NCBI RefSeq assembly: GCF_003853645.1
Contig: NZ_QTPO01000013.1
Location: 1-64,000 of the forward strand
Length of the DNA stretch: 64,000 bases
Origin: Burkholderia sp. Bp9143
Lineage (GTDB): Bacteria; Pseudomonadota; Gammaproteobacteria; Burkholderiales; Burkholderiaceae
Direction of reading: 5' to 3'
The stretch's first letter is position 1. Each line of letters starts with the position of its first letter. A model generated the notes under the pieces. It worked only from the letters and a program-made list of their open reading frames with translations, was not told the origin of the DNA and did not search any database. The position numbers and the translations under genes are program-made. Positions 37,592-46,709 of the stretch are shown piece by piece.

Positions 37592-38512
37592 TCACGCCAG
37601 GCACGCGCGCAGCCACGTCGTGAACGCGGTCACGAGCGGCGAATCGGCCAGTTCGTGACGCGTGACGAGATAGTAGGCATGACGCGACGGCACCGCTGCG
37701 CTGAACGGCCGCACGAGCGTGCCGTCGATCAGGTCGTCGCGCACGGAGAGGCTGTCGCCGAGCGCGACGCCTTGCCCGTGCACCGCGGCTTCGACGCCGA
37801 TGTGCGCGTTGCCGATTTCCAGAATGCGGATGCCCGGCAGCTTGTCCGCGTTTGCTTCCGCCAGCCAGCGCATCCACGAGCCCGCGTGCTCGCAGAACAG
37901 CGTGCGTCCCGCGAGATCCTGCACCTTGCGGATCGCATCGGGCCCGTTCATCAACGCCGGGCTCACGACCGGGAACAGCGCCGGATGCGCGAGCAGCTCG
38001 ACGCGCCGGTTCCGCCAGTTGCCTTCCCCATAGCGAATGCATACGTCGACGTCGGGCGAGTAGGTCTCGCGATCGTCGTTCGACGGAATCACTTTCAGGT
38101 GGATCCCCGGATAGCGCTCGAGAAAATCGCCGATGTGCCGGGCGAGCCAGCGCGACGTCAGCGACAGCGGCGTCGACACGACGAGATCGCCGGCGGCCGC
38201 CGGCGAATCGAGCCTGACGGTGGCGTTCGCGATCATGTCGAACGCGGCGCCGACCGGCGCCAGCAACGCCTCGCCTTCGGGCGTGAGCTTCACGCGGGCT
38301 TTTGATCTGACGAATAGCGCGACCCCGAGCGTGCTCTCGAGAATCCGGATCTGGTGGCTGACCGCGCTCGCGGTCACGTGCAGTTCGTCGGCGGCGGCCG
38401 ACACGGTGCCGCACCGGGCGGCGGCCTCGAACGCGCGAAGCGGGTTCAGCGGGGGCAGGCGGTTGCGCATCGGCGGGCGCGTCGCAGGCGACGGTGCTGA
38501 GAAAAATTTCAT
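37592..38512 (-). CDS. LysR-family regulator, GcvA-like
   Basis: A 306-residue LTTR. The N-terminal helix-turn-helix is LNPLRAFEAAARCGTVSAAA then ADELHVTASAVSHQIRILES, which is GcvA-like. The effector domain follows from about residue 105. It is divergent from the argininosuccinate-lyase-like operon with a perfect 9-bp inverted repeat between them, so it very probably controls that operon. The start at 38512 lies next to the repeat; a second ATG at 38470 (MRNRLPPLN) matches many family N-termini and is an equally good start. Neither has a strong ribosome site. Confidence 0.9.
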   Translation of the reverse strand: MKFFSAPSPATRPPMRNRLPPLNPLRAFEAAARCGTVSAAADELHVTASAVSHQIRILESTLGVALFVRSKARVKLTPEGEALLAPVGAAFDMIANATVRLDSPAAAGDLVVSTPLSLTSRWLARHIGDFLERYPGIHLKVIPSNDDRETYSPDVDVCIRYGEGNWRNRRVELLAHPALFPVVSPALMNGPDAIRKVQDLAGRTLFCEHAGSWMRWLAEANADKLPGIRILEIGNAHIGVEAAVHGQGVALGDSLSVRDDLIDGTLVRPFSAAVPSRHAYYLVTRHELADSPLVTAFTTWLRACLA

Positions 38513-38520
38513 TAAAGCGG

Positions 38521-38554
38521 ATTCAATTTCTCGCTACAACAAAAAAAATTGAAT
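38521..38554. promoter_or_regulatory. LysR-type operator, 9-bp inverted repeat
   Basis: The arms attcaattt (38521-38529) and aaattgaat (38546-38554) are perfect reverse complements with a 16-bp AT-rich spacer. They lie in the 84-bp gap between the divergent LysR gene and the lyase operon. An extended T-N11-A type dyad of this kind is where LTTRs bind for autorepression and activation. Confidence 0.6.
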
Positions 38555-38596
38555 GCCTACAGTGGGGGCAATCCAACCGAGTCGAGGTCGACCGCA

Positions 38597-40030
38597 ATGA
38601 GCCTTACCGAACCGATCGAGCGCCTGTGGGGCGGTCGCTTCCAGTCGAAACCGTCGGACGCGCTGCAGAACCTGTCGCGCTCCGATCCGAGTTTCTTCCG
38701 CCTCGTGCCGTATGACCTGGCGGGCTCCCGCGCCCATGCGCGCGAGTTGAATCGTGCGGGCATCGTGAACGACGACGAACTCGCGCAGCTGCTGGCCGCC
38801 ATGGAAGGGATCGCACGCGACCACGCGGCCGGTGCGATCGCGCCGTCGCTCGCCGACGAGGACGTGCACACGTTTCTCGAGCGCGTGCTCACGCAGCGGC
38901 TGCCGGCGCTGGGCGGCAAGCTGCGCGCCGGGCGCTCGCGCAACGACCAGGCGGCGAACGACCTGCGCCTGTACCTGCGCGACAAGGCGCGTCAGCTCGT
39001 GCGCGGCGTGCTCGACCTGCAGGATGCGTTGATCGGCCAGGCGAGCCGGCACGTCGACACGGTGACCGCCGGATTCACCCACCTGCAGCCCGCGCAGCCG
39101 ATCGTGTTCGGTCATCAGCTGCTTGCACACGCGCAGTCGCTGTATCGCGACGCCGACCGCCTGGTCGACTGGGACCGCCGCACCGCGCGCTCGCCGCTCG
39201 GCGCGGCCGCGCTCGCGGGCTCGGCGATCTGCGTGCGGCCCGAGCTGTCCGCGCAGGAACTCGGTTACGACGCGCCGTGCGAGAACTCGATCGACGCGGT
39301 GGCCGCGCGCGATCACGTCGCCGAATTCGTGTTCGTCACGAGCATGCTGGCCGTGAACCTGTCCCGGCTGTCGGAAGAAGTGATCCTGTGGACGTCGCGG
39401 CAATTCCGCTGGGTGGAACTCGACGACGGCTACGCGACGGGCAGCTCGATCATGCCGCAGAAGAAGAACCCGGACATCGCCGAACTCACGCGCGGCAAGG
39501 CGGGGCGCCTGATCGGCAACCTGACGGGCCTGCTCGCGACGCTGAAGTCGCTGCCGCTCGCGTACAACCGCGATCTCGCGGAAGACAAGATCGCGGCGTT
39601 CGATTCGATCGACACGCTCGAACTCGTGCTGCCCGCGATGGCGGGGATGATCCGCACGATGCGCGTGAACGTCGACGAGATGCGTCGCCAGGCGCCGCTC
39701 GGCTTCACGCTCGCGACCGAGGTGGCGGACTGGCTCGCGCTGACAGGCGTGCCGTTCAGCGAGGCGCACGAGATCACCGGCACGCTCGTGCGCGCGTGCG
39801 AGCGCGACGGCATCGAGCTGGCCGACGCGAGCGCGGAACAGTTGCAGGCCGTCGACACGCGCCTCGCGCCCGCGGTGCGCGCGCATCTGACGCTCGACGC
39901 GGCCGTCGCCGCCCGCGGCGGTGCGGGCGGCACGTCACCCGCGCGCGTGCACGAGCAGATCGGCCGCCTGAGCGCCGCGATCGAACGCCAGGCCGCATGG
40001 GCGGCCGACTACCGGGGGCCGTCATGCTGA
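38597..40030 (+). CDS. Argininosuccinate-lyase-family C-N lyase (probably catabolic)
   Basis: A 477-residue member of the aspartase/fumarase/ASL superfamily. Conserved blocks are [15 protein letters not shown] (112-126), the active-site Thr161-His162 in FTHLQPAQP, and the mobile signature [11 protein letters not shown] with Ser283/284. Bona fide ArgH proteins usually read RNDQVATD; here it is RNDQAAND. The gene heads an importer operon under a LysR regulator, not an arginine-biosynthesis cluster. With the MmgE/PrpD gene at the operon's end it resembles the lyase-epimerase pairs that split iminodisuccinate or EDDS to fumarate and an amine. I therefore favour a catabolic lyase over argininosuccinate lyase, though I cannot exclude a second ArgH. 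Confidence 0.85.
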   Translation: MSLTEPIERLWGGRFQSKPSDALQNLSRSDPSFFRLVPYDLAGSRAHARELNRAGIVNDDELAQLLAAMEGIARDHAAGAIAPSLADEDVHTFLERVLTQRLPALGGKLRAGRSRNDQAANDLRLYLRDKARQLVRGVLDLQDALIGQASRHVDTVTAGFTHLQPAQPIVFGHQLLAHAQSLYRDADRLVDWDRRTARSPLGAAALAGSAICVRPELSAQELGYDAPCENSIDAVAARDHVAEFVFVTSMLAVNLSRLSEEVILWTSRQFRWVELDDGYATGSSIMPQKKNPDIAELTRGKAGRLIGNLTGLLATLKSLPLAYNRDLAEDKIAAFDSIDTLELVLPAMAGMIRTMRVNVDEMRRQAPLGFTLATEVADWLALTGVPFSEAHEITGTLVRACERDGIELADASAEQLQAVDTRLAPAVRAHLTLDAAVAARGGAGGTSPARVHEQIGRLSAAIERQAAWAADYRGPSC

Positions 40031-40917
40031 GCGCATCCGAATCGAGCCGTCTCGATGGCGCACCGGTGCCGCCCGCCCGCGCGGCGGACGAGACCGCCGG
40101 GCTCGTTCGCGTGCGCCGGCGCTACTGGGGCCGCTATGTCGCGTCGATCGCGATCATTGCCGCGCTTGCCTATGTGGCGGTCGCGTTCGCGCGCGGACAG
40201 ATCGAATGGCGCGTCGTCGGCCAGTTCCTGACTGCGCACTCGATCCTGACCGGGCTCGGCAACACGATCGTGATGACCGTCCTCGCGATGACGCTCGGCG
40301 TCGTGCTCGGAGTCGTCACCGCGGTGATGCGGCTGTCGTCGAACCCGGTGCTCGGCGCGATCGCGCAGGGTTACATCTGGCTGTTCCGCGGCACGCCGGT
40401 GATCCTGCAACTGCTGCTGTGGTTCAACCTCGCGCTGGTGTTTCCGACGCTCGGCATCCCGGGCATCGCCGAATACCGGACCGTCGACGTGATGACGCCG
40501 TTCCTCGCGGCGGTGCTCGGGCTCGGCATCAACCAGGGCGCCTATACGTCGGAAGTCGTGCGGGCGGGGCTGCTGTCGGTCGACACGGGCCAGTACGAGG
40601 CCGCGAAATCGATCGGCATGGCGCGCCTGCAGGCGCTGCGCCGGATCATCCTGCCGCAGGCGATGCGCGTGATCGTACCGCCGATCGGCAACGAGCTGAT
40701 CGGCATGGTCAAGCTGACGTCGCTGGCGAGCGTCGTGCAGTACGCGGAGATGCTGCACAACGCGCAGAACATCTATTACGCGAACGCCCGCGTGATCGAG
40801 CTGCTGATCGTCGCGGGCATCTGGTATCTCGCGGTCGTCACCGTGCTGTCGCTCGCGCAGGCGCGCGTCGAGCGGCGTTTCGCGCGCGGCGCGGGCCGGG
40901 CGGCGGGCCGCAAATGA
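40024..40917 (+). CDS. Amino-acid ABC transporter permease (second importer)
   Basis: A 297-residue permease with an N-terminal cytoplasmic extension of about 40 residues before its first span ([20 protein letters not shown]). The segments [20 protein letters not shown] and [20 protein letters not shown] mark the HisM family. Only one permease is encoded in this importer, so it probably works as a homodimer. The ATG overlaps the lyase stop by 7 bp. Confidence 0.92.
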   Translation: MLSASESSRLDGAPVPPARAADETAGLVRVRRRYWGRYVASIAIIAALAYVAVAFARGQIEWRVVGQFLTAHSILTGLGNTIVMTVLAMTLGVVLGVVTAVMRLSSNPVLGAIAQGYIWLFRGTPVILQLLLWFNLALVFPTLGIPGIAEYRTVDVMTPFLAAVLGLGINQGAYTSEVVRAGLLSVDTGQYEAAKSIGMARLQALRRIILPQAMRVIVPPIGNELIGMVKLTSLASVVQYAEMLHNAQNIYYANARVIELLIVAGIWYLAVVTVLSLAQARVERRFARGAGRAAGRK

Positions 40918-40949
40918 ACGACACGCCCCTCAACCATCGGGAGAACGTC

Positions 40950-41717
40950 ATGACGAACGCGGTCGTTCGCGCGGTCGACGTACGCAAGTCGTACGGCGAT
41001 TTCCAGGCGCTGCACGGCATCACGCTTGACGTCGCGCCGGGCGAAGTGCTGTGCATCATCGGGCCGTCAGGCTCAGGCAAGAGCACGTTCCTGCGCTGCA
41101 TCAACCAGCTCGAGACGATCAGCGCCGGCGCGCTGTGGGTCAACGGCGAACTGGCCGGCTACCGTCGCGCCGGCGACCGGCTCCACGAGCTGTCGGAGCG
41201 CCAGGTCGCGCGCCAGCGGCTGGCGACGAGCATGGTGTTCCAGCGCTTCAACCTGTTTCCGCACAAGACCGCGCTCGAGAACGTGATCGAAGGCCCGGTG
41301 CAGGTGCTCAAGCGCCGCCGCGCGCAAGCGGAGGAGGAAGCGCGCGCGCTGCTCGCACGCGTCGGGCTCGCGCACAAGTGCGATGCGTTTCCGGTCGAGC
41401 TGTCCGGCGGCCAGCAGCAGCGTGTCGCGATCGCGCGGGCGCTCGCGATGCATCCGCAACTGATCCTGTTCGACGAACCGACGTCGGCGCTCGACCCCGA
41501 ACTCGTCGGTGAAGTGCTGGCCGTGATGCGCGATCTCGCGAAGAGCGGCATGACGATGATCGTCGTCACGCACGAGCTCGGGTTCGCGCGCGAGGTGGCC
41601 GACCGCGTCGTCTTCATGGACGGCGGCCGGATCGTCGAGAGCGGACCGCCCGACCAGGTGCTGTCCGCGCCGACGCACGCGCGCACGCGCGAGTTCATCT
41701 CCGCCGTGATTGCATGA
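40950..41717 (+). CDS. Amino-acid ABC transporter ATP-binding protein (second importer)
   Basis: A 255-residue GlnQ/HisP-type ATPase with Walker [10 protein letters not shown], signature [20 protein letters not shown], Walker [15 protein letters not shown] and switch His in VVTHELGFA. The start at 40950 is favoured by GGGAGA six bases upstream. An ATG at 40914, overlapping the permease stop (ATGA), would add twelve residues ([12 protein letters not shown]) that are not family-like but keep coupling. Confidence 0.93.
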   Translation: MTNAVVRAVDVRKSYGDFQALHGITLDVAPGEVLCIIGPSGSGKSTFLRCINQLETISAGALWVNGELAGYRRAGDRLHELSERQVARQRLATSMVFQRFNLFPHKTALENVIEGPVQVLKRRRAQAEEEARALLARVGLAHKCDAFPVELSGGQQQRVAIARALAMHPQLILFDEPTSALDPELVGEVLAVMRDLAKSGMTMIVVTHELGFAREVADRVVFMDGGRIVESGPPDQVLSAPTHARTREFISAVIA

Positions 41718-41812
41718 CCGGGCCGGGCGCCCCGTTTTGCAGCGCCCGAAAGATCGAGCCGTCGACAAGCGCGGCGTAGTCCCCATTCCTCCACCATGAC
41801 AAGGCGACACCC

Positions 41813-42646
41813 ATGAAAGCATCCGTCCTGACCCGCACGCTGGCCGCCGTCGCATTCGGCGCGCTCGCGCTTCATGCATCGTTCGCCGCCGCGCAATCCG
41901 CGAGCGCGAAACGCACGCTGAACGTCGCGATCGTGCCGAACTATCCGCCGTTCGAATACAAGGATCCGGCGACCGACAAGCTGGCCGGCTTCGACGTCGA
42001 TCTCGGCGAGGCGCTCGCCGCGAAGATGGGCGCGAAACTGAACTGGGTCGAAACGAGCTTCGACCAGATGATGAGCGCGGTCGCGACGCAGCGCGTCGAC
42101 ATGATCCTGTCCGGCATGACCGACCTGCCGACGCGCCGCGACGCGGTGACCTTCGTCGACTACATCGAGACGGGCCCGCAGTTCTATACGCTGAAGACAC
42201 GCGCCGGCGAGTTCGCGCAGATGGGCGCGCTGTGCGGCAAGCGCGTCGGCTCGAGCCGGCGCACGTCGTTCCCCGACAACACCACCGCGTGGAGCGCCGA
42301 GAACTGCGTGAAGGCCGGCAAGCCGGCGATCATCGTCATCGGTACCGACGGCTCGTCGGACGCGCGGATGCAGTTGCGGCAGAACCGCATCGACGCGGCC
42401 GTGCAGGGCGGCGAGACGCTGCCGTACCAGAACACCCTCGAGCAGAATGCGTATGCGCCGGTCGGCAAGCCGTTCCTGTCGCAATACACGGGTATCGGCG
42501 TCGCGAAGAGCAACACCGCGCTGAGCGGCGCGCTGACGACGGCGCTCAACCAGCTGATCGCGGACGGCTCGTACCAGAAGCTGCTCGCGAAGTGGGGGCT
42601 CCAGGAGCACGCGGTGGCGAAGGCGATGATCAACGGCACCCACTGA
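41813..42646 (+). CDS. ABC transporter substrate-binding protein (second importer)
   Basis: A 277-residue family-3 SBP. The signal peptide (about 1-27, ending HASFAAA) precedes RTLNVAIVPNYPPFEYKDPA. The domains continue with LAGFDVDLGEALAAKMGAKL and VDMILSGMTDLPTRRDAVTF. A disulfide is likely between the Cys in GALCGKRVG and the one in AENCVKAGK. It delivers the substrate to the lyase-operon importer. The gene sits 95 bp after the ATPase and 7 bp before the first deacetylase. Confidence 0.92.
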   Translation: MKASVLTRTLAAVAFGALALHASFAAAQSASAKRTLNVAIVPNYPPFEYKDPATDKLAGFDVDLGEALAAKMGAKLNWVETSFDQMMSAVATQRVDMILSGMTDLPTRRDAVTFVDYIETGPQFYTLKTRAGEFAQMGALCGKRVGSSRRTSFPDNTTAWSAENCVKAGKPAIIVIGTDGSSDARMQLRQNRIDAAVQGGETLPYQNTLEQNAYAPVGKPFLSQYTGIGVAKSNTALSGALTTALNQLIADGSYQKLLAKWGLQEHAVAKAMINGTH

Positions 42647-42653
42647 GCGAGCG

Positions 42654-43526
42654 ATGACGGACCTGGCTCCCCGCTGGCCGGACGCGAAGCGCGCGTGCGT
42701 CGCGCTCGCGTTCGATCTCGACGGCCCGACCGGCGACGCGATGCTGAACGGGTCGATCTGGCGCAATCCCGCGTATTTCACGCTCGGCAGCTACGGGCCG
42801 TGGCGCGCGCTCGGGCGGCTGCTCGACATGCTTGCGGCGTTCGGCCTGCCCGCGACGTTCTTCGTGCCCGCGTGGGTCGCGCGGACCTGGCCAGCGCAAT
42901 GCGCGGCAATCGTCGAGCGCGGCCACGAGATCGGTTATCACGGTGTCCGGCACGAAGCGTTCTGGACACTCGAGCCCGGGCGGCAGCGCGAGATCATGGC
43001 GCAGTCGGCCGACGTCTTCGCCCGCACGCTCGGGGTACGGCCGGTCGGGTTCCGCACGCCGTCCGGCGACTGGAGCGAGGCGACCGTGGCGGTGCTCCGC
43101 GAAGCGGGCGTGCGCTATTCGAGCTCGATGCGGGGCGACGACCGTCCGTACCTGCTGCCCGGCGCGGACGGCGAAGCGCCGCTCGTCGAGATTCCCGGCC
43201 GCTGGGAGACCGACGATTACGCGTCGCTTGCGTATCACCGCAACCCCGACTATCCGGCCGGGCTCGACCGGATCGCCGGCTACGAGGCGACGCTCGACAA
43301 CTGGACGCGCGAATTCGACGGCATATACCGCGAAGGGCTGTGCCTGACGACGCTGCTTCATCCGAAAGTCTGTGGCAAGCCGGGGCGTATCGCGCTGCTG
43401 GAGGCCTGGCTCGGCCACATGTGCGCGCAGGATGGCGTCTGGTTCGCGCGCTGCCGCGACGTGGCCGACTGGTGGCTCGCGCGGCACGCGCACGGCGCGC
43501 AACCCACGCACCGGAGCAACATGTGA
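42654..43526 (+). CDS. CE4-type (polysaccharide deacetylase fold) hydrolase, metal site intact
   Basis: A 290-residue NodB-homology protein. It keeps the expected metal and catalytic residues: Asp21 and Asp23 in AFDLDGP, and the His pair in GHEIGYHGVRHE (His96 and His100). The remainder (GFRTPSGDWSEATV, HPKVCGKPGRIALLEAWLGH) fits the cytoplasmic branch of the family related to PuuE allantoinase and HpPgdA, which cleaves C-N bonds in small molecules instead of polysaccharides. No signal peptide is present. In this operon it may hydrolyse an amide or acyl group on the imported compound. Its stop overlaps the next start. Confidence 0.87.
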   Translation: MTDLAPRWPDAKRACVALAFDLDGPTGDAMLNGSIWRNPAYFTLGSYGPWRALGRLLDMLAAFGLPATFFVPAWVARTWPAQCAAIVERGHEIGYHGVRHEAFWTLEPGRQREIMAQSADVFARTLGVRPVGFRTPSGDWSEATVAVLREAGVRYSSSMRGDDRPYLLPGADGEAPLVEIPGRWETDDYASLAYHRNPDYPAGLDRIAGYEATLDNWTREFDGIYREGLCLTTLLHPKVCGKPGRIALLEAWLGHMCAQDGVWFARCRDVADWWLARHAHGAQPTHRSNM

Positions 43527-44431
43527 AGACACCACATTCCTGGCCGGGCGGCGCGCGATGCGCGGTCGCGATCACGGTCGACTTCAACGACATTCATGGC
43601 ATCCAGACACGCGAGCCGCGCATCGTCGGCCGTGAAAAATCGCTGTCGGTGTGGCGCTACGGCGCGGCGCGCGGCGTCGACCGGCTGCTCGCGGCGTTCG
43701 ACGAATTCAGCGTGCCGACGAGCTGGTTCGTGCCGGGCCGCGTCGCGCAGACGCATGGCGACGCCGTGCGCGCGATCGCTGCCGCCGGTCACGAGCTCGG
43801 CGTGAGCGGTTTTCGCTGCGAGGATTTCGACGCACTGCCGCTTGCCGCGCAGATCGAAGCGTGCCGCGCCGGGCGGGCGGCGCTCGCGGACGTGACCGGA
43901 CGCCGCGCGGAAGGCTTTCGCTCGTTCACGGGCAACTGGGCCGACGGCTTCGCGGACTTTCTCGTGGCGGAAGGCTTCACGTGGTCGTCGTCGTGGCGCG
44001 GCGACGACTTGCCGTACCTGCATCCGCGCGGCGACGGAGGCACGGCCAACCGGCGGCTCGTCGAACTGCCGCTGCACTATGAACTCGAGGACGAGCCGTA
44101 CTTCGAGTTCAACCTGTCGCCGCCGGTGCCGGCCGGCCAGCCGCGCATCGCCGCGTACCGTGACGTGCTCGACAACTGGCGGCGCGATGTCGACGGGTTT
44201 CGGCGCTTCGGGCTGTGCTGCGTGCTGCGCCTGCATCCCGAGATCATCGGCACGGCGGGGCGGATCGACCTGCTGCGTGCGCTGCTCGCGCACCTGCGCG
44301 ACGCGGGCGACGTCTGGTTTGCGACCGGGCGTGACGTCGCGCGCTGGTGGCGCGAGCAGGTGAGCGCCAACGAGCCGGGCCATCCGGTCGATGTATTTGC
44401 ACGCTGCGTGGCAGAGGAGTCGGCGCGATGA
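43523..44431 (+). CDS. CE4-fold paralogue lacking the metal-binding histidines
   Basis: A 302-residue relative of the preceding protein with the same fold (VAITVDFNDIHGIQ, GFRSFTGNWADGFADFLVAE, HPEIIGTAGRIDLLRALLAH). The two zinc-binding His are replaced: the motif GHELGVSGFRCE has Ser95 and Cys99 where its neighbour has His96 and His100. It is therefore either metal-independent, like PuuE-type allantoinases, or a catalytically silent partner in a heteromer. The start is a GTG at 43523 overlapping the previous stop, with GGAG upstream. Its stop overlaps the MmgE/PrpD start (ATGA). Confidence 0.85.
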   Translation: MKTPHSWPGGARCAVAITVDFNDIHGIQTREPRIVGREKSLSVWRYGAARGVDRLLAAFDEFSVPTSWFVPGRVAQTHGDAVRAIAAAGHELGVSGFRCEDFDALPLAAQIEACRAGRAALADVTGRRAEGFRSFTGNWADGFADFLVAEGFTWSSSWRGDDLPYLHPRGDGGTANRRLVELPLHYELEDEPYFEFNLSPPVPAGQPRIAAYRDVLDNWRRDVDGFRRFGLCCVLRLHPEIIGTAGRIDLLRALLAHLRDAGDVWFATGRDVARWWREQVSANEPGHPVDVFARCVAEESAR

Positions 44432-45816
44432 CGATGGAGACTGAAACGCGCGCCACCTGGCTCGCGACGTTCGTCGCGCAAACGCCCGCCGCCGCCGTGC
44501 CTGACGATGTCGTCGCAAAGGCCAGGCGTCATGTGCTCGATACGTTCGGTGCCGCACTGGCTGGAACCTCGGCCGTCGAGACCCGCAGCGCGCGTGCGCT
44601 GACCGGCGCCGTCCCGCATGGCGGCGCGTCGCTGTGGGGCACGCAGTGCCGGGCAGGGGCGCGCGACGCCGCGTTCGTCAACGGGATCGCCGCACACGCG
44701 CTCGAGCTCGACGATGCCGGCGGCTGCGATCATTCGGGTGCCGTCGTGCTGCCGGCCGTGCTCGCCGCGCTGTCATGCGCGGGCAGCCCCGTGACCGGCC
44801 GGGAATGCGTGACGGCGATCGTGCTCGGCTACGACGTCGGCCGGCGCGTGTTGGAAGCAGCCGGCGGCTACTCGGCCCACAACGGTGCCGGCTGGCACTC
44901 GACGCTCAGTTGCGGCGTGTTCGGCGCGGCGGCCGCGAGCGCACGCGTGCTCGGACTCGACGCCGCGCGCACGCGCGACGCGCTCGGCCATGCGGCAAGT
45001 TTCTCCGGCGGTCTGTGGGGCTTCATCCACGACGGTTCGCAGACGAAGCGGCTGCATGCCGGCCGGGCGGCGGAAGGCGGCGTGCTCGCGGCGCTGCTGG
45101 CACGCGAAGGGGTGAGCGGCCCGGCCAGGGTGTTCGATGACGTGTGGGGTGGCTTCTTCAACACGTTCGCCGCACAATCGCATGCGCCCGACGAATTGAC
45201 CGACGGCCTCGGCGCGCACTGGAAACTGATGCGCTGCTCGATCAAGCCGCACGCGTCGTGCCGCAGCGCGCATGCGGCGGTCGACGCGACGCTGCAGCTT
45301 GCGGACGGTCGCACGTTCGAGGCCGGCGAGATCGAGCGGGTGGTCGTGCGGGCGAGCGCGTTCGTGGCCCGAATGTGCGGCGGCCGCGACCTGTCGACGC
45401 TGTCGTCGGCGCAGATGAGCCTGCCGTACGCGGTGGCGGCGGCACTCGCGTACGGCGACACGGGGATCGGCGTTTATCGCGACGACCGGCGTACGGATTC
45501 GCGCGTCACGGCGTTGCTCGCGCGTGTCGCGATCGAGGTCGATCCCGCGCTGGGCGATCTCGACGAGCCGACCGTGATCCTGCATCGCGCGGACGGGCGG
45601 CGGGAATCGCGTCACGTGCCGATCGCGCTCGGCGATCCTCGCCATCCGCTATCCGATACGGCGCTGCTGGCGAAGTATCGTGCGCTGGCGGGCATGGCGC
45701 TCGAGCACGCGCAGGTCGAGGCGTTGAGCGACACGTGCCTGTCGCTGGAGCGGTTGGCGGACGCGCGGGTGCTGAACGTGCTGCTCGCCGGGGATGCGGA
45801 ACGGTGCCGATCGTGA
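44428..45816 (+). CDS. MmgE/PrpD-family protein (candidate epimerase)
   Basis: A 462-residue member of the family that includes 2-methylcitrate dehydratase, cis-aconitate decarboxylase and iminodisuccinate epimerase. The family pattern is clear in FVNGIAAHALELDDAGGCDH, GYDVGRRVLEAAGG, GWHSTLSCGVFGAAAASARV and CSIKPHASCRSAHAAVDA. It is the last gene of the lyase operon, coupled by ATGA overlap. Coupled to an ASL-type lyase, a role as epimerase that sets the stereochemistry of the lyase substrate is more attractive than a methylcitrate role, since no prpB or prpC is near. Confidence 0.88.
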   Translation: MTMETETRATWLATFVAQTPAAAVPDDVVAKARRHVLDTFGAALAGTSAVETRSARALTGAVPHGGASLWGTQCRAGARDAAFVNGIAAHALELDDAGGCDHSGAVVLPAVLAALSCAGSPVTGRECVTAIVLGYDVGRRVLEAAGGYSAHNGAGWHSTLSCGVFGAAAASARVLGLDAARTRDALGHAASFSGGLWGFIHDGSQTKRLHAGRAAEGGVLAALLAREGVSGPARVFDDVWGGFFNTFAAQSHAPDELTDGLGAHWKLMRCSIKPHASCRSAHAAVDATLQLADGRTFEAGEIERVVVRASAFVARMCGGRDLSTLSSAQMSLPYAVAAALAYGDTGIGVYRDDRRTDSRVTALLARVAIEVDPALGDLDEPTVILHRADGRRESRHVPIALGDPRHPLSDTALLAKYRALAGMALEHAQVEALSDTCLSLERLADARVLNVLLAGDAERCRS

Positions 45817-45832
45817 TTTCCGGGCGGATCCG

Positions 45833-46570
45833 CTAGAACGTATAAGCGACGTTCAGGAAAACGCTAAGGGGATTGAGCCGGAGCGTCGATTTGGAAACGA
45901 TCTGCGTCCCGGTCGCGGTCTGTCCGTATAACGTGAGGTTGGTCTTCACCGGCATGTAGTTGACGGATGCGCCCACAGACCAGTGCTTTGTCATCGCGTA
46001 GTTCGCCCCGAACTCGAACACAGGATTCCACGATGCGCCGAGTGTCGCGCGCACCGAGCCGCCCGGCCCAAAGCTATCGGAGATGAACCGGCTGTTGGTG
46101 GCACGAACCTGAGTGAACCACGTATAGTTCGCGCCAAGTCCCACGTACGGACGGAACTTCGACCCGGCCGAGAACAAGTGGTATCGAAGTTCGACTGCGG
46201 GCGGCATCGGCCGTGTCGTGCCGAGCACGCCATACTTCTGTAACGTCCCGTCGCCAATCAGATTGACTTTCAGTGGCATTCCCAAAAGCATCGCGACACC
46301 CAGATTGTCGGTGATGTAGTACTCGGTGGTGATTCCCAGCGTATCCGTCGAACTGGCATGTGCCCCTGTGCCGGCCAGTTGCTGATTCACCGTTACGCCG
46401 CCGACACTTTGAACGGTGAGGGGCGTTGCGTCGCCCTGTGGGGCGATGTGCAGCCATCCTGCCGAGGTTGTGATGCTTCCGGCCGTCTGCGCATGTGCAA
46501 TTCCGGCAAGCGAAGCCGAGCAGATACAAACCGCCACGCCTCCGACACTCATTGTCCGCCTGAAATCCAT
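45833..46570 (-). CDS. OmpW-family outer-membrane protein
   Basis: A 245-residue eight-stranded beta-barrel. The signal peptide (about 1-27, ending AGIAHA) is followed by TTSAGWLHIAPQGDATPLTV, FRPYVGLGANYTWFTQVRAT and the C-terminal PLSVFLNVAYTF, whose terminal Phe is the usual outer-membrane assembly signal. OmpW/AlkL-type barrels let hydrophobic molecules enter. It lies 139 bp downstream of the acyl-CoA synthetase gene on the same strand, so it may serve uptake for the aromatic pathway. Confidence 0.9.
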   Translation of the reverse strand: MDFRRTMSVGGVAVCICSASLAGIAHAQTAGSITTSAGWLHIAPQGDATPLTVQSVGGVTVNQQLAGTGAHASSTDTLGITTEYYITDNLGVAMLLGMPLKVNLIGDGTLQKYGVLGTTRPMPPAVELRYHLFSAGSKFRPYVGLGANYTWFTQVRATNSRFISDSFGPGGSVRATLGASWNPVFEFGANYAMTKHWSVGASVNYMPVKTNLTLYGQTATGTQIVSKSTLRLNPLSVFLNVAYTF

Positions 46571-46709
46571 CTTGTGTCTCCTCTGTCTCGATCCGTTTCA
46601 CGAATGGCAACTAATTTGGATATCAAATTTAATGCGACGATCTGCCCTGGACGTTGGCGATATCCAGGCTAGCCGCGCGCCTTCATCGCCGCAGAGCTGT
46701 CGCTGTCGG

